Shown piece after piece: positions 12,087 to 25,257 of a stretch of 64,000 nucleotides of DNA (its first letter is position 1; the number at the start of each line of letters is the position of its first letter). Origin of the DNA: Carallia brachiata (lineage: Eukaryota > Streptophyta > Magnoliopsida > Malpighiales > Rhizophoraceae). The stretch lies in contig JADCRB010000093.1 in the NCBI GenBank assembly GCA_021464245.1, positions 60,007 to 124,006 of the forward strand, given 5' to 3'. The translations under genes were made by a program, and so were the position numbers. Below the pieces are notes generated by a model that did not search any database, had not been told where the DNA came from, and was given only the letters and a program-made list of their open reading frames with translations.

Positions 12087-15000
12087 ACAATACATGCAAA
12101 TTATTCTTCAACATTTTTTGTCTTTTTACGCATTATTATAATGTGTATCAAATACTTATAATAATGCAATTTGTGGATTTGCTTTTAAAACGAATCAAAT
12201 TTGCTGCCGTGTCTATGTGACAAAATTCTTTAGATTAAATTAGATGTCAGCGGACTTGGGCACACCGATTGTGACATGCTAGCAAAGATTGCCAACCAAG
12301 TTGTTTAATAATATTGGTTAATTTAGAGAAGTCATTGTATAACTGGAGTAATTACCACGGGGGACAAACAAATATAACGATTGTCCCAATATCTCTAATG
12401 CACAAAAATTGAACCTTCAAGCTTAGAAAAGAACATGAATTTTCCAATGTTTTTTTTTACTGCATTATTTATTTTGCATTATTGGCAGTTTCGCTTTCAA
12501 ACCCACCTTAGCCAATCCATTTTGTTGCTTTGAAAAATGACAAAGCACAATGTGCATCCGCCTTAACCTTAAGGCATTAGACGACGCATCGGTTATGCCC
12601 ATTCAGCTCGGAAATTACCAAGTGAGCATTCACTGTTTTATAAGATCAAAATTGAACTCAAAAATCTCCCTTCCTTTCAGTTTTATGACTCCCCAGCAAT
12701 CGCTTTGCAGGCATGAATCCAAAAAAAATTAGCGGAAGGGAAATGCGGACGGAAAAGGACGGGATGGTTTCCATTAATAAAAAACTATTTTTTTGTTTGT
12801 TTTTTTAAATTTTTTTAAATTAAGATTTTGAATAACATTAAGTATATTCAAATTTTAATTTTGAAAAAAAATAAGTTTTTATCAGTTTTTCACCTTTGTG
12901 GGAAGAAAAGAAAGGATGTGAACAAGAATATCATCTGGTAAATTGCTTAATCTATCGCTTGATTGATTGAGCTCCCTATCCTTCTTCCTTGGTTAATGTC
13001 TCTTTGAGGATGGAGCCATAAAAGTCTCCCCTAACCAACCTATTTCCACAAAGGAGAGACAAAAAACAGCACATCAAAGGTTATGATATAGAAAATTGTT
13101 ACCAAGTTCTTTAACATAAAAGGAGACAGCCCACCACAACGTGTCATCAAATCTAAGCAAATACGACATGAACTCGAAGTATCTAGACATGAAAATCTTC
13201 CTATCAATCTTTTCTTTTGAATCCTCTTCTTTTGGGGAAAAAGTTGTTGTCGGAAGCTAAATTATTGGAAGAAATTATGAAATGCAACTATTTGAAAATC
13301 TTTTTCAATTTCATGGATTTATTGTGCAATAAAAATAATAATAATTTTTTTCTTTTTTTTATTGCACTTATAATTAATACAGTTGTATAATAAATCTAAT
13401 AAATTGTAATTTAAAAATTTTTACCGTAACTTTCTCCCTGCATGTAACAGTGTCCCTTTCTTTTGAGGGTTGAAAATTGGTACATAAATTTAACACATCA
13501 TCAACAGGATCCCATCTCCAACCGGTTTTGCGTAGTTTTGGCAAAATGCACATCTCATCTAGTAAGAAGGTCCCTGATTCAACATCCTACATTCCAATAT
13601 TATTTAAGAACAAGGAGCTATAAATAGCGAATTTTATTTCTATCAAAGAATAGTTACTATAAGCTTCTCTGCCTCATATTTTACATCATGTCTGTGCATA
13701 TTCTTAACATACTATATATCATTCTATGATCAGGAAATGCTACATACAAGTGAGAAATGAGAACCATGTTTCTTCATTAAGGAAAAACAAGAACTCGTGA
13801 ATTTCACTGTTCCAAACAATTTTCAAGAGAAAAAAATTATAAAGGAATTATCCACATATCAATTCAAATTCACCGTCACAAATTGCAATAATGAAGCTGG
13901 ACGGGACAACTTGCAAATGACTGGTTCAACTTCAGCATATGAAAGAGCATACAGGAATATTAGAGGGAATCCTTTTTTTTTTTTTGGTCCTCTAAAATTA
14001 GTAGTCTAACAGTTGAGAGATAAAGGAGGTGAGTGACCATTACCTCCAACCACTCAGTTATTGCTAACTATCATCGTAGAGAGAATCTTATTGTAACAAA
14101 ATGCAAATTTAAGGATCCTAGATCAAAATAGCAAAAGGAGATGCACATAATACTAGTAAGGTTAGGTGACAGCAAGTTAACTATTTGTAAGAATAACAAA
14201 ACGAAAAAGTTTGATTGCCACTCACCCCTACAAAATATTTTTCTGTTTTGGGGGGGGGGGGTGGAATGGAGATCCAATGGAAATTAGGAAACACAAGCAG
14301 TCCAACAAGAAAGGAAAAGGTTCATAATATTTCAGCAGAAACAACCCCCACCCCACCAACTAAAAAAAAAAGAAAATAAAAAAACCCTCCCCCAAGCACT
14401 AGAAGGGCATGAACAAAATTCACTCTAATTTATTTAAAGACCCATGAAGTAAAAATTGTTTTTCTTTTTAGATGGGAGAGAAACTGTGTTAAAAACCTTG
14501 AAAAGAGTTTTACCAAAATGAAGAAAAAAGTACTCTTCCTGTTGTGGGCTTTGTTTGTAATCAGAGAAGCATGAACCTCTTCGCTTCTACTTCTTCTACA
14601 TGCATAATTTATACAATAATAACAAAAAACTGTTAACTAAAAATAAATTATTATTTTTGTATTTTATATTTTATTATTATAATCTTACAAATTTTATTTA
14701 TTATTGCCTTATAGATATTATTTAACTAATTTAAAAGTTTACCGAACCAAAAGGAAACTACTTTGGGAATGATTAATTAATGAATATGAATTAATGGCAA
14801 AAAAAAAATCATATTCTAATTTTAAAAAGATTAGAAAAAATTACAAAGAATAATTAAAATAGAAAAAAGATTATGTGATTTCGTTTTTTAAAAAAAATTA
14901 CAAAAAATGATATTGTTAACAAACAATTTTGCGTTTTTTTCTTTGAAAATGTATACTTTGAGTTTTTTTTTTTGTCCTTTTGTAGTTTTTTTTTCATTTT

Positions 15001-15748
15001 CTGAAATTTAGGAAAATGTTTTTTATTTCTGAAAATTCCTAAGTTTGGTTTTTTTTTTAAATGAAAATAAATCCCTACCCAGAAACCACCGCCCCGTCGC
15101 CATCCTCCCAGAGCACCGGCCACAGCCGGTGACCTCACTCCTGTCGCGTATTCCAAACCACCGGCCGAGCCTTCTCCAACTTCGGCTCTGTTAACATCAC
15201 CCGAAACCCAACCACCAACACTATAACCATCCACTTCGGCTCTGTTAAGAGCTTCAATTCTTTTTTCTTTTTGTTTTCGAGAAAATAAAATTTAGAATTT
15301 TTCAACAAAAGTCAAAATTCAAAAACAAAAAAGTTAGATATCCACACGTTAATCGTTATATTTAATATATATATTGTGATAAATTTATTTATTTTTATAA
15401 TAAATTTAATAAAATATAATAAAAAAAATTAATATATAATTTTTTATTTTAAAAATAATAAACGTTATTATCAAAATAATTAAATTCGTTATAAAATATA
15501 TATTTTATATGTATTATTTATATATAAAGATATGTGCACGAAACTGAATTAGTTTAAAAATTAATACATTGGGAAATGGTGGTGACATGCGAATTATATC
15601 GAACGTGGCAGGTGACGTAGGCAACATATAGCAAAGTTAACACTAACTATATATATATATGTATGTTTTGGGTGTTTCCATATTATTGTTTCCACCATTC
15701 CTCGAACTCGTGACCTTCACGGTCACGGATGGATTGCCGTCAAGGCAA
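12087..15748. other. Gene-poor AT-rich spacer
   Basis: I see no supportable gene. A small hairpin (GTGCAATAAAAA with TTTTTATTGCAC) lies near 13324-13366, and a G run is at about 14253-14263. Around 15060-15245 there is a markedly GC-rich island in which ACTTCGGCTCTGTTAA occurs twice, about 52 bp apart. The minus-strand frame there has no recognisable domain. Confidence 0.45.
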
Positions 15749-15754
15749 TAACAG

Positions 15755-16385
15755 TAACTTTATTTTGGGCTTTTTCAAAAAGTTGACACTAATTTAATAG
15801 AGATGAATATTTTTTAACTATAGAAATAATGGGGTAATAATTATTTTAATCTTAAATTTTTATAAATTTTTTAATTAACTTTTAAATTTTTTAATTTTTT
15901 TAATTGAATTCTATATATGTTAGATTATTTACAATTGAATTTTTTCTGTTAATGATTATCAATTAAATCGTTTAGAATGTACTTTTAACTAAACAAAAGT
16001 GAATTAAAAAAATTTTAAATACATTAGTTTAATTATTTTTTTAAATACAAAAATAAATAAATAAAAAAGAAGCGACATTTGTGCTTTTTTAAATTAATAT
16101 CTATTTGATTAAAGTATTTTTTTAATAATTTGACTGACAGTCGTTATAAAATTTTATAATTCGATTGTAAATGATCTAAAAAATATAAAAATTAATTAAA
16201 AAATTTTAAAAATTTAAGATTTAATTAAAAAAATTCATAAAAATTTAGAATTAAAATAGTTATTAACCCTAGAAATAACGTAGGAGTTAACTTTTAAAAT
16301 AAAAATTGAGCTTTTTCATAAAGTTAACAGTAGTTTAATAGAGATGAATATTTTTTAGCTATGAAAATAACGTAGGAGGTAACTT
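15755..16385. repeat. Tandem duplication (about 95-bp unit) interrupted by a MITE
   Basis: The block CTTTTTCAAAAAGTTGAC, then TTTAATAGAGATGAATATTTTTTA, then AAATAAYG, is found at about 15769-15831 and again at about 16311-16372. If the element at 15832-16269 and one copy of its target duplication are ignored, the two units become head-to-tail neighbours. The tandem duplication therefore came first. Confidence 0.8.
15832..16269. mobile_element. Mutator-like MITE with 11-bp target duplication
   Basis: 438 bp, AT-rich, no coding capacity. It starts GGGTAATAATTATTTTAAT and ends with the near inverse, ATTAAAATAGTTATTAACCC. The similarity between arms continues inward for 100 bp or more. It is flanked by TAGAAATAATG (15821-15831) and TAGAAATAACG (16270-16280), a direct repeat with one mismatch. 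Long terminal inverted repeats with a 9-11 bp target duplication fit the Mutator superfamily. Confidence 0.82.
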
Positions 16386-18928
16386 TATAAAAAAAAAAAA
16401 GTAAACATTAAAAAATTTAAAAACACAGAAGGTAAAATTTTTTTTTTTTTTTTTTTGCCAATGAATTAATAGGCCCACGTCTCTTGTAATTTGTAAATGA
16501 ATGTTTTTACAGAAAAGGAGAAAAATATAAACAAGGAAGGCCGATAGATCATGAAAACAAAATGAGTTTCGTTACGAATAGTCATTTTTTACTTTCTCTT
16601 TTATAGATATCAATTAAAAATCAATACATCAACACTTTTTAATAGTATTTTTGTAATATTTTTTACAGTTAACTTTTTGACAGTCAATTAATATCTGACA
16701 TATAAACAATAACTGTAAAAAAAAAAAAATGTCTATTAATAACAAAATCCTGGCAAAATTCCTCTCAACAAAATATCCTATCAATTGTGTATTTTGTTGC
16801 TACAAAGCGTCCCTTCAGTTGTGTTAAAAAAAAGAAAATCGCTGTAGCCTCATTTTTTAGGAGTCTTACTATAAAAATTGTATCAAAATAGATACGTAAT
16901 ATAATATTTAACAATTAATTAATTTTTTTTTTTTTTAAAAAAGAAAATTCAGGCGACAATTGTGCAATCATTTTAATCCACTTGATTCCACCCAAAAAAA
17001 TTCCACCAAAAATATCTCAATTATGAAATCATTTGACTGAGTTTTGCAAAACTTATTCAATTTCACTAAAATAATAAAGTGATGCAATATTCTTAGATAA
17101 AATAAATAGAATTACTCATTTTTTTTGTTATTTTTATAATATAAACAAAGTTTTAGATTTGTTTGCTCTTATCCACTCTACATACTTGTACTGAGTGGAA
17201 AATGTTAGCATAATGTGGTCAATTAATTAAACCTATCAGACAAATCTAAATTAATATAAAAATGCCACTCATAAATATTATTGAAAAAAAAAATCTGTTA
17301 AAAAAAAAAGAAGAAGATTTAAACACCTTGTATTTAAGATGCGATCACGTTCTGTTTTTTTTTGGAAAAAGTTTTAGCGACAGAAGGTTTTTGAGCTCAA
17401 TAGTATGTCTAAAAGTAATGAGAATTGAATTCTAAGTAACAAAATTCATATTTTTAATAATGAGATTTTATCATTTATTTTTTTGTTATTAAAAATATTC
17501 TCATTGTTATTAAAAATTATAGTATTGTTACTCTTAGGATAAGATAAATCGTCGGGCTGTATTCCTTGGACAGCAAACTGAAGTTATTATTTTTTTTATT
17601 TTTACTTGTAACAAGCCATTACATTTTACCTGTATAAAGTCGTACCTAACATTTGATCCGGTAACAACTAGCACTATCCATCATCAAGTCTCTCTCAAAA
17701 TTATTTTGAAATAATTGCATAAATCCCACAACTTCTCCTGCAGCCTCATCCAACTTGCAGCCAGCGCATCTAACACTATCTAATCTAAAACTAACAGCTA
17801 AAGCAATTGATAAACCACATTGGAAAGCTTAGGAAACAGGTGCAAATATAGAACTTGATATCCTCTCCCACTTTTATTTTGTTTTTTCTTTTTTTAATCT
17901 GTTTTCAAAGTTGCAAGGGAATGGTTCTCCTTGTGATTCTCAGCCCATGAAAACTTTTCCTGAACTACTACTACCCACATCAAGAATTGAGCTACTTGGT
18001 TTTTTTCACTTTTTTTTTTTTTTGTTGTGTGTGAAAAAAATTGGCAAAGCAGTAGCAGTGTCTACAATTCTGCATGGGAGCATTGCACTTTTTGCACAGA
18101 GAGAGCGTGAACAGTTTGAATGGTTAAGGCATGACTTGTATCCTGCAACGCATTATTGCAAAGCACAAAACAATTGAGAACAAATTCATTATAGAAGGTT
18201 CGAACTTGCCATTGCAATGAACCTCTAACCTTTGTATCAACGCAATGCAATTTACAATGGAATTGCGCACAATGTCAATTCCAACTGAAATTCTCAAGCG
18301 TAGATGTCATGAACTTTCAAACTTTGGCGAGTTTCTTTTATTTTTATTGGGAGTTTGAGCCGTCTTCAATCTGGCATAAGGCACAAAACTTGCCTGGTGG
18401 ATTGGCAATTTATGGAGCAGAAAGAAACATCTGAATCTGCATCCAGCCACACGTCCAATCCTGTTTCGAGTACTATACCTCTTCTTGCATGCTCTGTGTT
18501 GTTAAATTATACAATAGTCATGTTACCAACTAGTGAAAAACGATCCATACCACAATCCAACGTGAAAAGGCCTGCATTTCTGGGTTGATAACTTCTTTGA
18601 TAAGGTCTAAGTTCGCGTCTCGACGACGCCCAGTTTCCTGGGTTTTCTTATGTATTTACTCTTTTCCATTTTTGGGGTCTTTTCGAGCTACTTCTAGTTG
18701 CACTATACTTGCACATACCTGTTTTGGTGGACCATGTTTGCAAAAACAACAGGAAGGCAATGATTACTGAAAAGGAAGCAGAGAAGGCAGTAAAAGAAAG
18801 CAGCACAAGGAAATCTTTTTTTTCCCCCCCAACTTTTTAACAGAATGCACTCAGTAATATGCATAATTCTCAAAATCCGGTAAGCACATCAGTAACAGGC
18901 CACTACTTATACAAAGGTATCTACGGGA
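16386..18928. other. Spacer and 3' region of the CTL1-like gene
   Basis: No gene is supported. Several A/T homopolymer tracts occur (near 16438-16456, 16715-16728, 16920-16938). The right part is probably the 3' UTR of the minus-strand CTL1-like gene. Two overlapping AATAAA signals on the minus strand at 18337-18348 lie about 580 bp after its stop. The moderately complex sequence at 17.6-18.3 kb was not recognised. Confidence 0.4.
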
Positions 18929-21900
18929 TCACTGAGTCAATCTCTGCACTTCATTTTGATCATTCAGGGTCTCAAGTAGAAGCGGTGGTGCGTATTGAGC
19001 TGTTCCCTGATGTTCATCAGAATCCTGACAGAATGAAAGAATGATAGTATCAATTGACATTTCCACCACTGCAAAGAAGAGAGTCGCCACGATATAACCA
19101 AGAGCCCAGCAAACCTGCATGGAAACATAAAATGAGACAAAATTCAATTTAAGTACAAGTTTACGATGCATAGAAATTTTTATGAATACAATATCAAAAA
19201 CTGTGCAAGTAGTTGATTATTCAGCCATCTTCATGGAACTAAGATCGTAGCATTAATACATACCACTACGGGAAGCAGTGGAGAAGAGATCTTGTTATGA
19301 GCAGATCTATATCTGTGAGTATCTAACATTAGGAAAGCGAAAACAGCGCTCGAGAGGCTGACACATAATTTTCCGAGAAAGAGAATGACATCGCCAATCA
19401 CATTCACTCTCCCAATCCTAAGGATGTTGCTAATGATCAAATCAGTTGCAATCGCAGATGCCCTACAGAAGCTTTTCCCCGTTATAGCTATCTACAGAAA
19501 TCAAATGCAATTACAGAGCAAACAGTTAAAATCCAAAAAATAATAATGACAACTGCCTTATGGAAGCATAAACCAAATAATGAGTCAAAGTAAAGCTCTT
19601 GCAAGAAATTATGAGAACATTAGCAGGAGGTTTCACACAGACTATATTGACATTCACTTGAAACTGGTTTCTGACGTACCATTATATAAGCATTCCGGTT
19701 GACGGATCTTATGGTCCATTCAATACACCTTAGAAAAAACCGAGAAGTATGGTATACCATCTTTCCAATCCAGCCATCAGGTGTAGTACTAGCAACTTTC
19801 AGTTTTCGACGAATTGACTCCAGTATAAAGCGAACTGATTCCACAAATGACACAACCAGGGAGCCAAGAGCAACAGACCCAAGGCTGTACCGCATAAGCC
19901 TCTTCATAGAGGAAAAAACTGGAAGAAATGGAATCTCTGGCTGCATAATGAAAAATAAACACCCATCAGAAGAATCCACGAGATGCTACATAAGATGGAT
20001 TGTACATCCACCACGATGACCAGTATCAAATTATAACTGAAGCCAACTAACATGTTTTGTCAACATTTCGGTAGTACCACTTAGAGGCTAGTAGCTTACC
20101 GATGTCTCACCACAGGTCCAATAATAGGAGGCAACTGAACCAGCAATCACAGTTGCAGAGGATGCAATAAAAAACTGTGTAGCCCAGTAACCGCCAAATA
20201 GGTGAAAAAATATGGCAATTGAAATGTGAGGGGTGTAATGGATACTATAACCACAGCAGCGATCACAATTAACCCGCTTTGACATAAGATCATAGGCGCA
20301 GCAGTTGGTATTGCAGTCATTTTGGACAATTTGGCCAGCACTAAACAGATGCAGGGCAGCTGAAAACCAGAACATGTAAAATATTGCAAGAATGACATAT
20401 GGCATGACTGGAAATATTATGAGGGCTTGGACTTCTCCTATGACCTTAGCTGCCACCTGCATATGGATAAAATCATTGTTTCATACCTGGATCTTATTTA
20501 GCCGATAAAAAATGTCAAACAATGAGTGCCAGAAGATCCATAAAGAGAAATATGCTTTTTTTTTTTTTTTTAACGGTGTTATCATTTTAGATTAAAAAAA
20601 AAAGTGACAAAAATCAATTAGTATGTTAAACAAGCAACATCCACAAGAGCAACAACCAAGCAAGTTCTACTTCTAGATCAATAATATCTAGCTTAGTGCC
20701 TTTCACCAAGAGTTCTAACTGCTGCTGTTGCAATCATAAGAAAATTTGGCACTAGGATCCAGTGATTCCCTGATGCAGCTGAGCTTGATGGAAATCTAGC
20801 CAAAAAAGTTGCTTGGCTGTTTGCCAGAGACATACTCCTAGGACTTCCTAAAAATGGGTGAAGATATCATTCTGCAAAACTTCATTTTGATATATGCCAA
20901 TATAAATCTCTTCACTGGAAAAAATCAGGGTTTCAAGTCTACTGGAAATTTAATCCTGTAACAAGTTTCTATCAATTTTTCCCTCCGCTATTACATATTC
21001 TGACGTCAACATCAACTTGCCTTCAGAACAGATGTTGCCATAAGGATGCGGCGTACAATGGCAATTGATGTAAGGATGGAAACAACCATTATAAAGGTCA
21101 TTAGAACAGCAACAGCACGGATGTGATTTAGTTCCTGAAAGATGCAAAACACTATAGTAAATGACATGTGCACATACAGGCACTACTACATAGTTATAAG
21201 CAAATTTAAAGACAATATGTTCATGAAATTAGCCCACCCGTCCAGACACATGGTAGTAGGGATCATGTTCGCCAATAATAGGAGAGATGGCATCATTCCC
21301 AATCCATCCAGCTAAAAGAGTAAGGATAAAAAATTAGCATTGTGTTTGCAAGACAATCATCATCATATTTAATTATACAAGGACACAAGGTAAAAAAAAA
21401 AAAATTGATCTGTGCTGCAATTACACCACTTACGTGGAGACCTATGTGGGCACTACTGAAAACCACATACCACTGGGAGGGAACATATCAACAAAAGGAA
21501 GATAACTTTCTTAAAAAATTAAGAAGGATCATCTTTGACACCAAACACAATATCAAGAACTCAGGCACAGTCACTTTCACGATCTGTATATGGTTTCAAA
21601 GCCTTTGTGCACAATCACTTTCATGATCTGTACAGAGCTTCAAAGCCTTCTTTCACGACTTGTACTTTTCAATGCTTTGGCCCCCAAATTTGTCATGGAT
21701 ATTTCATATCATTTCATCAAAAGCTTAAAAATCCAAACAACATTCTAATGCTAAAATGATGGAACATATATGAAAGTCAGGAGATCTTAATAATGGGAGA
21801 CAAGCAATGATTCAAAAACTTAGTAGTTCAAAAGTATTGCAGCAGCTTGAATTAAAAGAAATCCCAGTCACCCAGAAAATTAATAACATCCCGACCACTG

Positions 21901-24401
21901 GGAAGAATGAGATGGGACATTATTCAAACAGGTTTTTAGATGCAATCGTCAATTTTATGGAAGATTCATGGCCAATGAAACTCAAATTTGGATTAACAAT
22001 AGCCAGAAAGAACAGTAAAAGCTATTATTCTGACCTTTCAAGTAGTAAAACATAGTTACCGAGATGATGAGAATATTAAAAAAGGCAACTGTTATCCAAG
22101 GCATTGCACCAACAAAGTGTCGAATCATCAGCAGCCAAATCACTGACAAAACCAAAGGCAAGAGTCCTCCACAAACAATTAAAACTGGCCATGCCTTTCC
22201 AATATCAGCCATGTATCTCTGCGAACAATATATGAGCAACGAATTCTGAACTCCAGAACCACAGTTATGCCTTGATCATAAAAATTTGTGCATTTAACAG
22301 AGGAACATTGGAATAATCAACTGAAGTATATGAGATATAACATGATACATCAGTCAACTGTGGCCAACGATCAAGCTTGCGAGCTCGAGAGCTCTCGAGC
22401 AATAATAATGTGCATAGTTTAGCTAAGCACGCAGGTTCAATTTCATCGCTACAAATTCCTTGGGTGATGTTTACTCACTGTGTACTGAGTTCAAATGAAT
22501 TTTTATGACAAAAATCATTTTCAGTTTCAGCATAATTCACAGGACACAAAAATACAGCAAGCCAATAAAGAAAAGTAATTACATCTCTTTTTTCCTTATA
22601 ACTAATATTTCTGTTTTTATTCTTAATAATCAAAAGAAGAAAAATTCCTCAACCTTCAAGACATACGACCGCGCATTTATGTATCTGTGAATGGACTTGT
22701 CTATAATAATGTCTTCATTGATGTTGACTCCACCCATTTGCTGCCAATGCCGCAATGATACATTTGATGCGCGAGCAACATATTGACACCTCCAATAAAC
22801 TGAGATTGAAAGGGGAAAAAAAAAATTAAAAGCCGATACTGCCCTAAAATGAAGTTTGAAACCAAAAACAAATAGACAAAGTTGCAGGTGCCACTTAACA
22901 TGTTCTATTGATTTGCATTACAAACACAAGCAGCTAGCAGACAGAAATCTATCCCTAGAATTTTCTGTCAATATTTGGGAAAGAAAAATTCATTACCATA
23001 TTAGACGAGGGACAATCACCATTAATTAAAACGTGGTTTACCTACCATTTACGCTTGGGAATATGACGGGGTAACAAGGGCCCTGAAGCTGAAGAGAGGT
23101 GTTTCTCATTTCAGGAGTAAGGAACTCAAAGTAATCATAGTTCCTATCAATCCAATCTTCCATTGAGAGGCGGATATCTCCCTCTGGATAATCACAGACC
23201 CAATTTAGGGTATCTTCAGAAGCGATGGGACAATCCAACAAACATATACTCCGAGCATTGGCCAGCCTGAATTGGCTGTCCTTCAAACCACTAAGATAGA
23301 CCTGGTTTGGATTCAACCAATATTGAAGCTCCAATTCACGAAGATCAGGATGAGCATGCCTGTCACCACACACATTCCCTTTGTAGTCCAGCCCATACGT
23401 GAGCCTGGTAAGCCACAGCTAAGCTTATCAGAAATGAAAAATAAACAGAAAAGAAGATTAAAATTAACAGCATAAACAAATATGACTAAAAAATCTAGCA
23501 ATTAGTAAGTGCAAATCAAACGTATGCTACAGTCAAAACAGGACAAGGCAAGAGCACAAGTTCTAGCCGAGGATCATGAGTCATGGTTTAAGCCTGTTAA
23601 AACTGGAAAAGGGGGTCTTTTCTGAAGTGAAGCTTGATTGATTACATTGGTGCTGGAAGAAATGTTAGCCCTACCACGGTGTCTGCCTTATACTCAATTC
23701 TTGTGTAACCAATAACAAGCTCATACAAAAGGAAAAGAAAATAAAGGAAATATCATGGTTGCCAATTTTAATCCTGTTCTACAACGAGCATTTCTTAACA
23801 TGAACATATAGCAAATTAATAAAGGACTATAAAAGGAAAAAAAAAAAAAAAAAAAGGCATTTCGCTACTGCAGCAATGCATCATTAAGTTGTCCAAACTC
23901 GACGTCAGCTACAAGGTATAACGTCTTCAATCCAGAATTCTATATAGTTGCAGATCCTTATTTCAACGTCTAACAGCTAGAATTTGCACCACAAAATATG
24001 AAATGCTCCATTCAACTGCACACAGAAAATATGCAATTTCCCACCTAAAAGGACATCAATTTACCATTAAAGAGCAACGCAGTTCCCAATGCTGGAAAAG
24101 GCAACCCAACCCATCAAAGAGACAGGCAAATCTGACCCAACTACACCAAAATTAAAAACACCAAGATACACACAAAGACTAGGAATTTGCAAGTGAACAC
24201 ACTAAAAAGAACTTACCTTAATGGGTTTCCTTGGTTGAATCCAAAGCTAGAGTTGACAATCATAGCAACCCAAAAAGCTATGAAAACAACTAGAAATGCA
24301 ACATCTCTACATTTCCTGTTGTGCCTAATGATTCCACCAATCTGTGTACTCCCATCACTTGATGGGTACCTCCCAATCACTGCTCCCAGAGGCCCCCTCA
24401 T
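18929..24401 (-). CDS. CTL1: Choline transporter-like protein (CTL1/CHER1 type)
   Basis: Ten coding exons: 24401-24217, 23404-23046, 22799-22654, 22218-22035, 21311-21238, 21134-21021, 20456-20100, 19940-19680, 19491-19264, 19114-18929. They join in frame to 2094 bases, 697 residues, the normal length of the family. The start MRGPLGAVIGRY and the end at TGA 18929-18931 match my recollection of Arabidopsis CTL1 (At3g15380). There is one N-terminal membrane segment (FLVVFIAFWVAMIVNSSFGF) and then a long lumenal/extracellular loop with cysteines (VCGDRH, CLLDCP, WVCDYP, CYPVIFPSVN). A run of membrane segments follows, with the CTL hallmarks NCDRCCGYSIHYTPH and GSVALGSLVVSFVESVRF. Known role of the family: choline transport and vesicle traffic at the trans-Golgi and phloem sieve plate. 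Intron 6 has a GC donor. The 5' UTR holds a CAA/TTG microsatellite near 24446-24466. Confidence 0.95.
20457..21020 (-). other. Non-canonical GC-AG intron (CTL1-like intron 6)
   Basis: Exon 6 ends ...CTGAAG and is followed by GCAAGT. Exon 7 starts after ...ATGCAG with GTGGCAGCT. Only this GC donor keeps the frame (K-V-A-A-K). The nearby GT three bases further would shift the frame. The consensus AAG|GCAAGT fits the known class of GC-AG introns, where a strong donor otherwise compensates for the C. Confidence 0.85.
22383..22400. other. 18-bp perfect palindrome in a CTL1-like intron
   Basis: GCTCGAGAGCTCTCGAGC is its own reverse complement. It lies in intron 3 (22219-22653) of the CTL1-like gene, next to HindIII- and SacI-like hexamers. 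No function is evident. Confidence 0.6.
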
Positions 24402-25257
24402 CTCTATGTATTTAGACTCTCTCTCTAAAACTACCTCTCAATCTTCAACAACAACAACAACAACAAGAAGAAGTGAGAGAAATAGGGAATTCAGAGAGAA
24501 AAGGGAAAGCCTTTCTCGTACAGAGAGAGAGAGTGTACACAACACACACCAGCAGGTAGCAGTACAGTAGACTGGAAGCTAAAGTGGGTGTGAAAAGGGA
24601 AAGTGGAATATGATGAGTTTTAGATTTGGTATATTTGTTCTTGTTTTTTTTTTTTAATGGTTTGCTAGATTGAGATTTAAGAAGTATGATAATAATTATG
24701 CTTTCTAAGGTTGGCGGCTTTTTAGTTTAATTTAAGAGGAAATATTGAGTAGAATTTAGGATGAATGTGTTAATAATAAAAATAAATAAATTATTAAATA
24801 TTATTTAATAAATTATATAATTATTTTAATATTATTTAAAATATAAAAATATGATAAAATTTTATTTTAAATTTAATTAAAAAAATATTATATTATAAAT
24901 TAAAATTACTTAAAATAAGTTAAAGTAATATTTTATTATTATTTTATTATCATTTAAAATTAAGTAAGCATTATTATTGTGCTTTTGAATTTAAGACAAA
25001 GATGTTATGCTACTGTGTGTGCTTTGAAAGTGTCGAGTTTTCTATTACTTCGTTGAACGGAATCTATGTCTTGTGGCTCAGATCAAGACTGTTCCTTGTT
25101 GGCTTGGCTGATCAGCTCGGCTTAGCTTACTCATTACCACGTGATGCAGTAACTTTTCTTTTTCTTTTCTTTTTTTTTTTTTTTTTGGGATAAAAGCAAC
25201 GTTGGGGGCACCAATTTTACTATTTTTTTTTTTCAATTTAGATTAAATTTTCTTTTA
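24402..25257. other. 5' region of the CTL1-like gene and AT-rich spacer
   Basis: 24402-24600 is the probable 5' UTR of the minus-strand CTL1-like gene, rich in CT/GA and CAA repeats. A TATA-like AAATATACC on the minus strand lies near 24627-24635. From about 24720 to 25000 the sequence is extremely AT-rich with no gene. A T run lies near 25160-25186. Confidence 0.4.

Noticed and set aside
14854..15234. A 126-codon minus-strand frame with a Gly-rich start
   Set aside because: It is a product of the GC-rich island and the adjacent A/T homopolymers. No homology is recognisable, and the C-terminal half is poly-lysine from A runs.
17911..18770. Several short plus-strand frames downstream of the CTL1-like gene
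   Set aside because: No domain, no credible splice partners, and they lie in the probable 3' UTR of the opposite gene.
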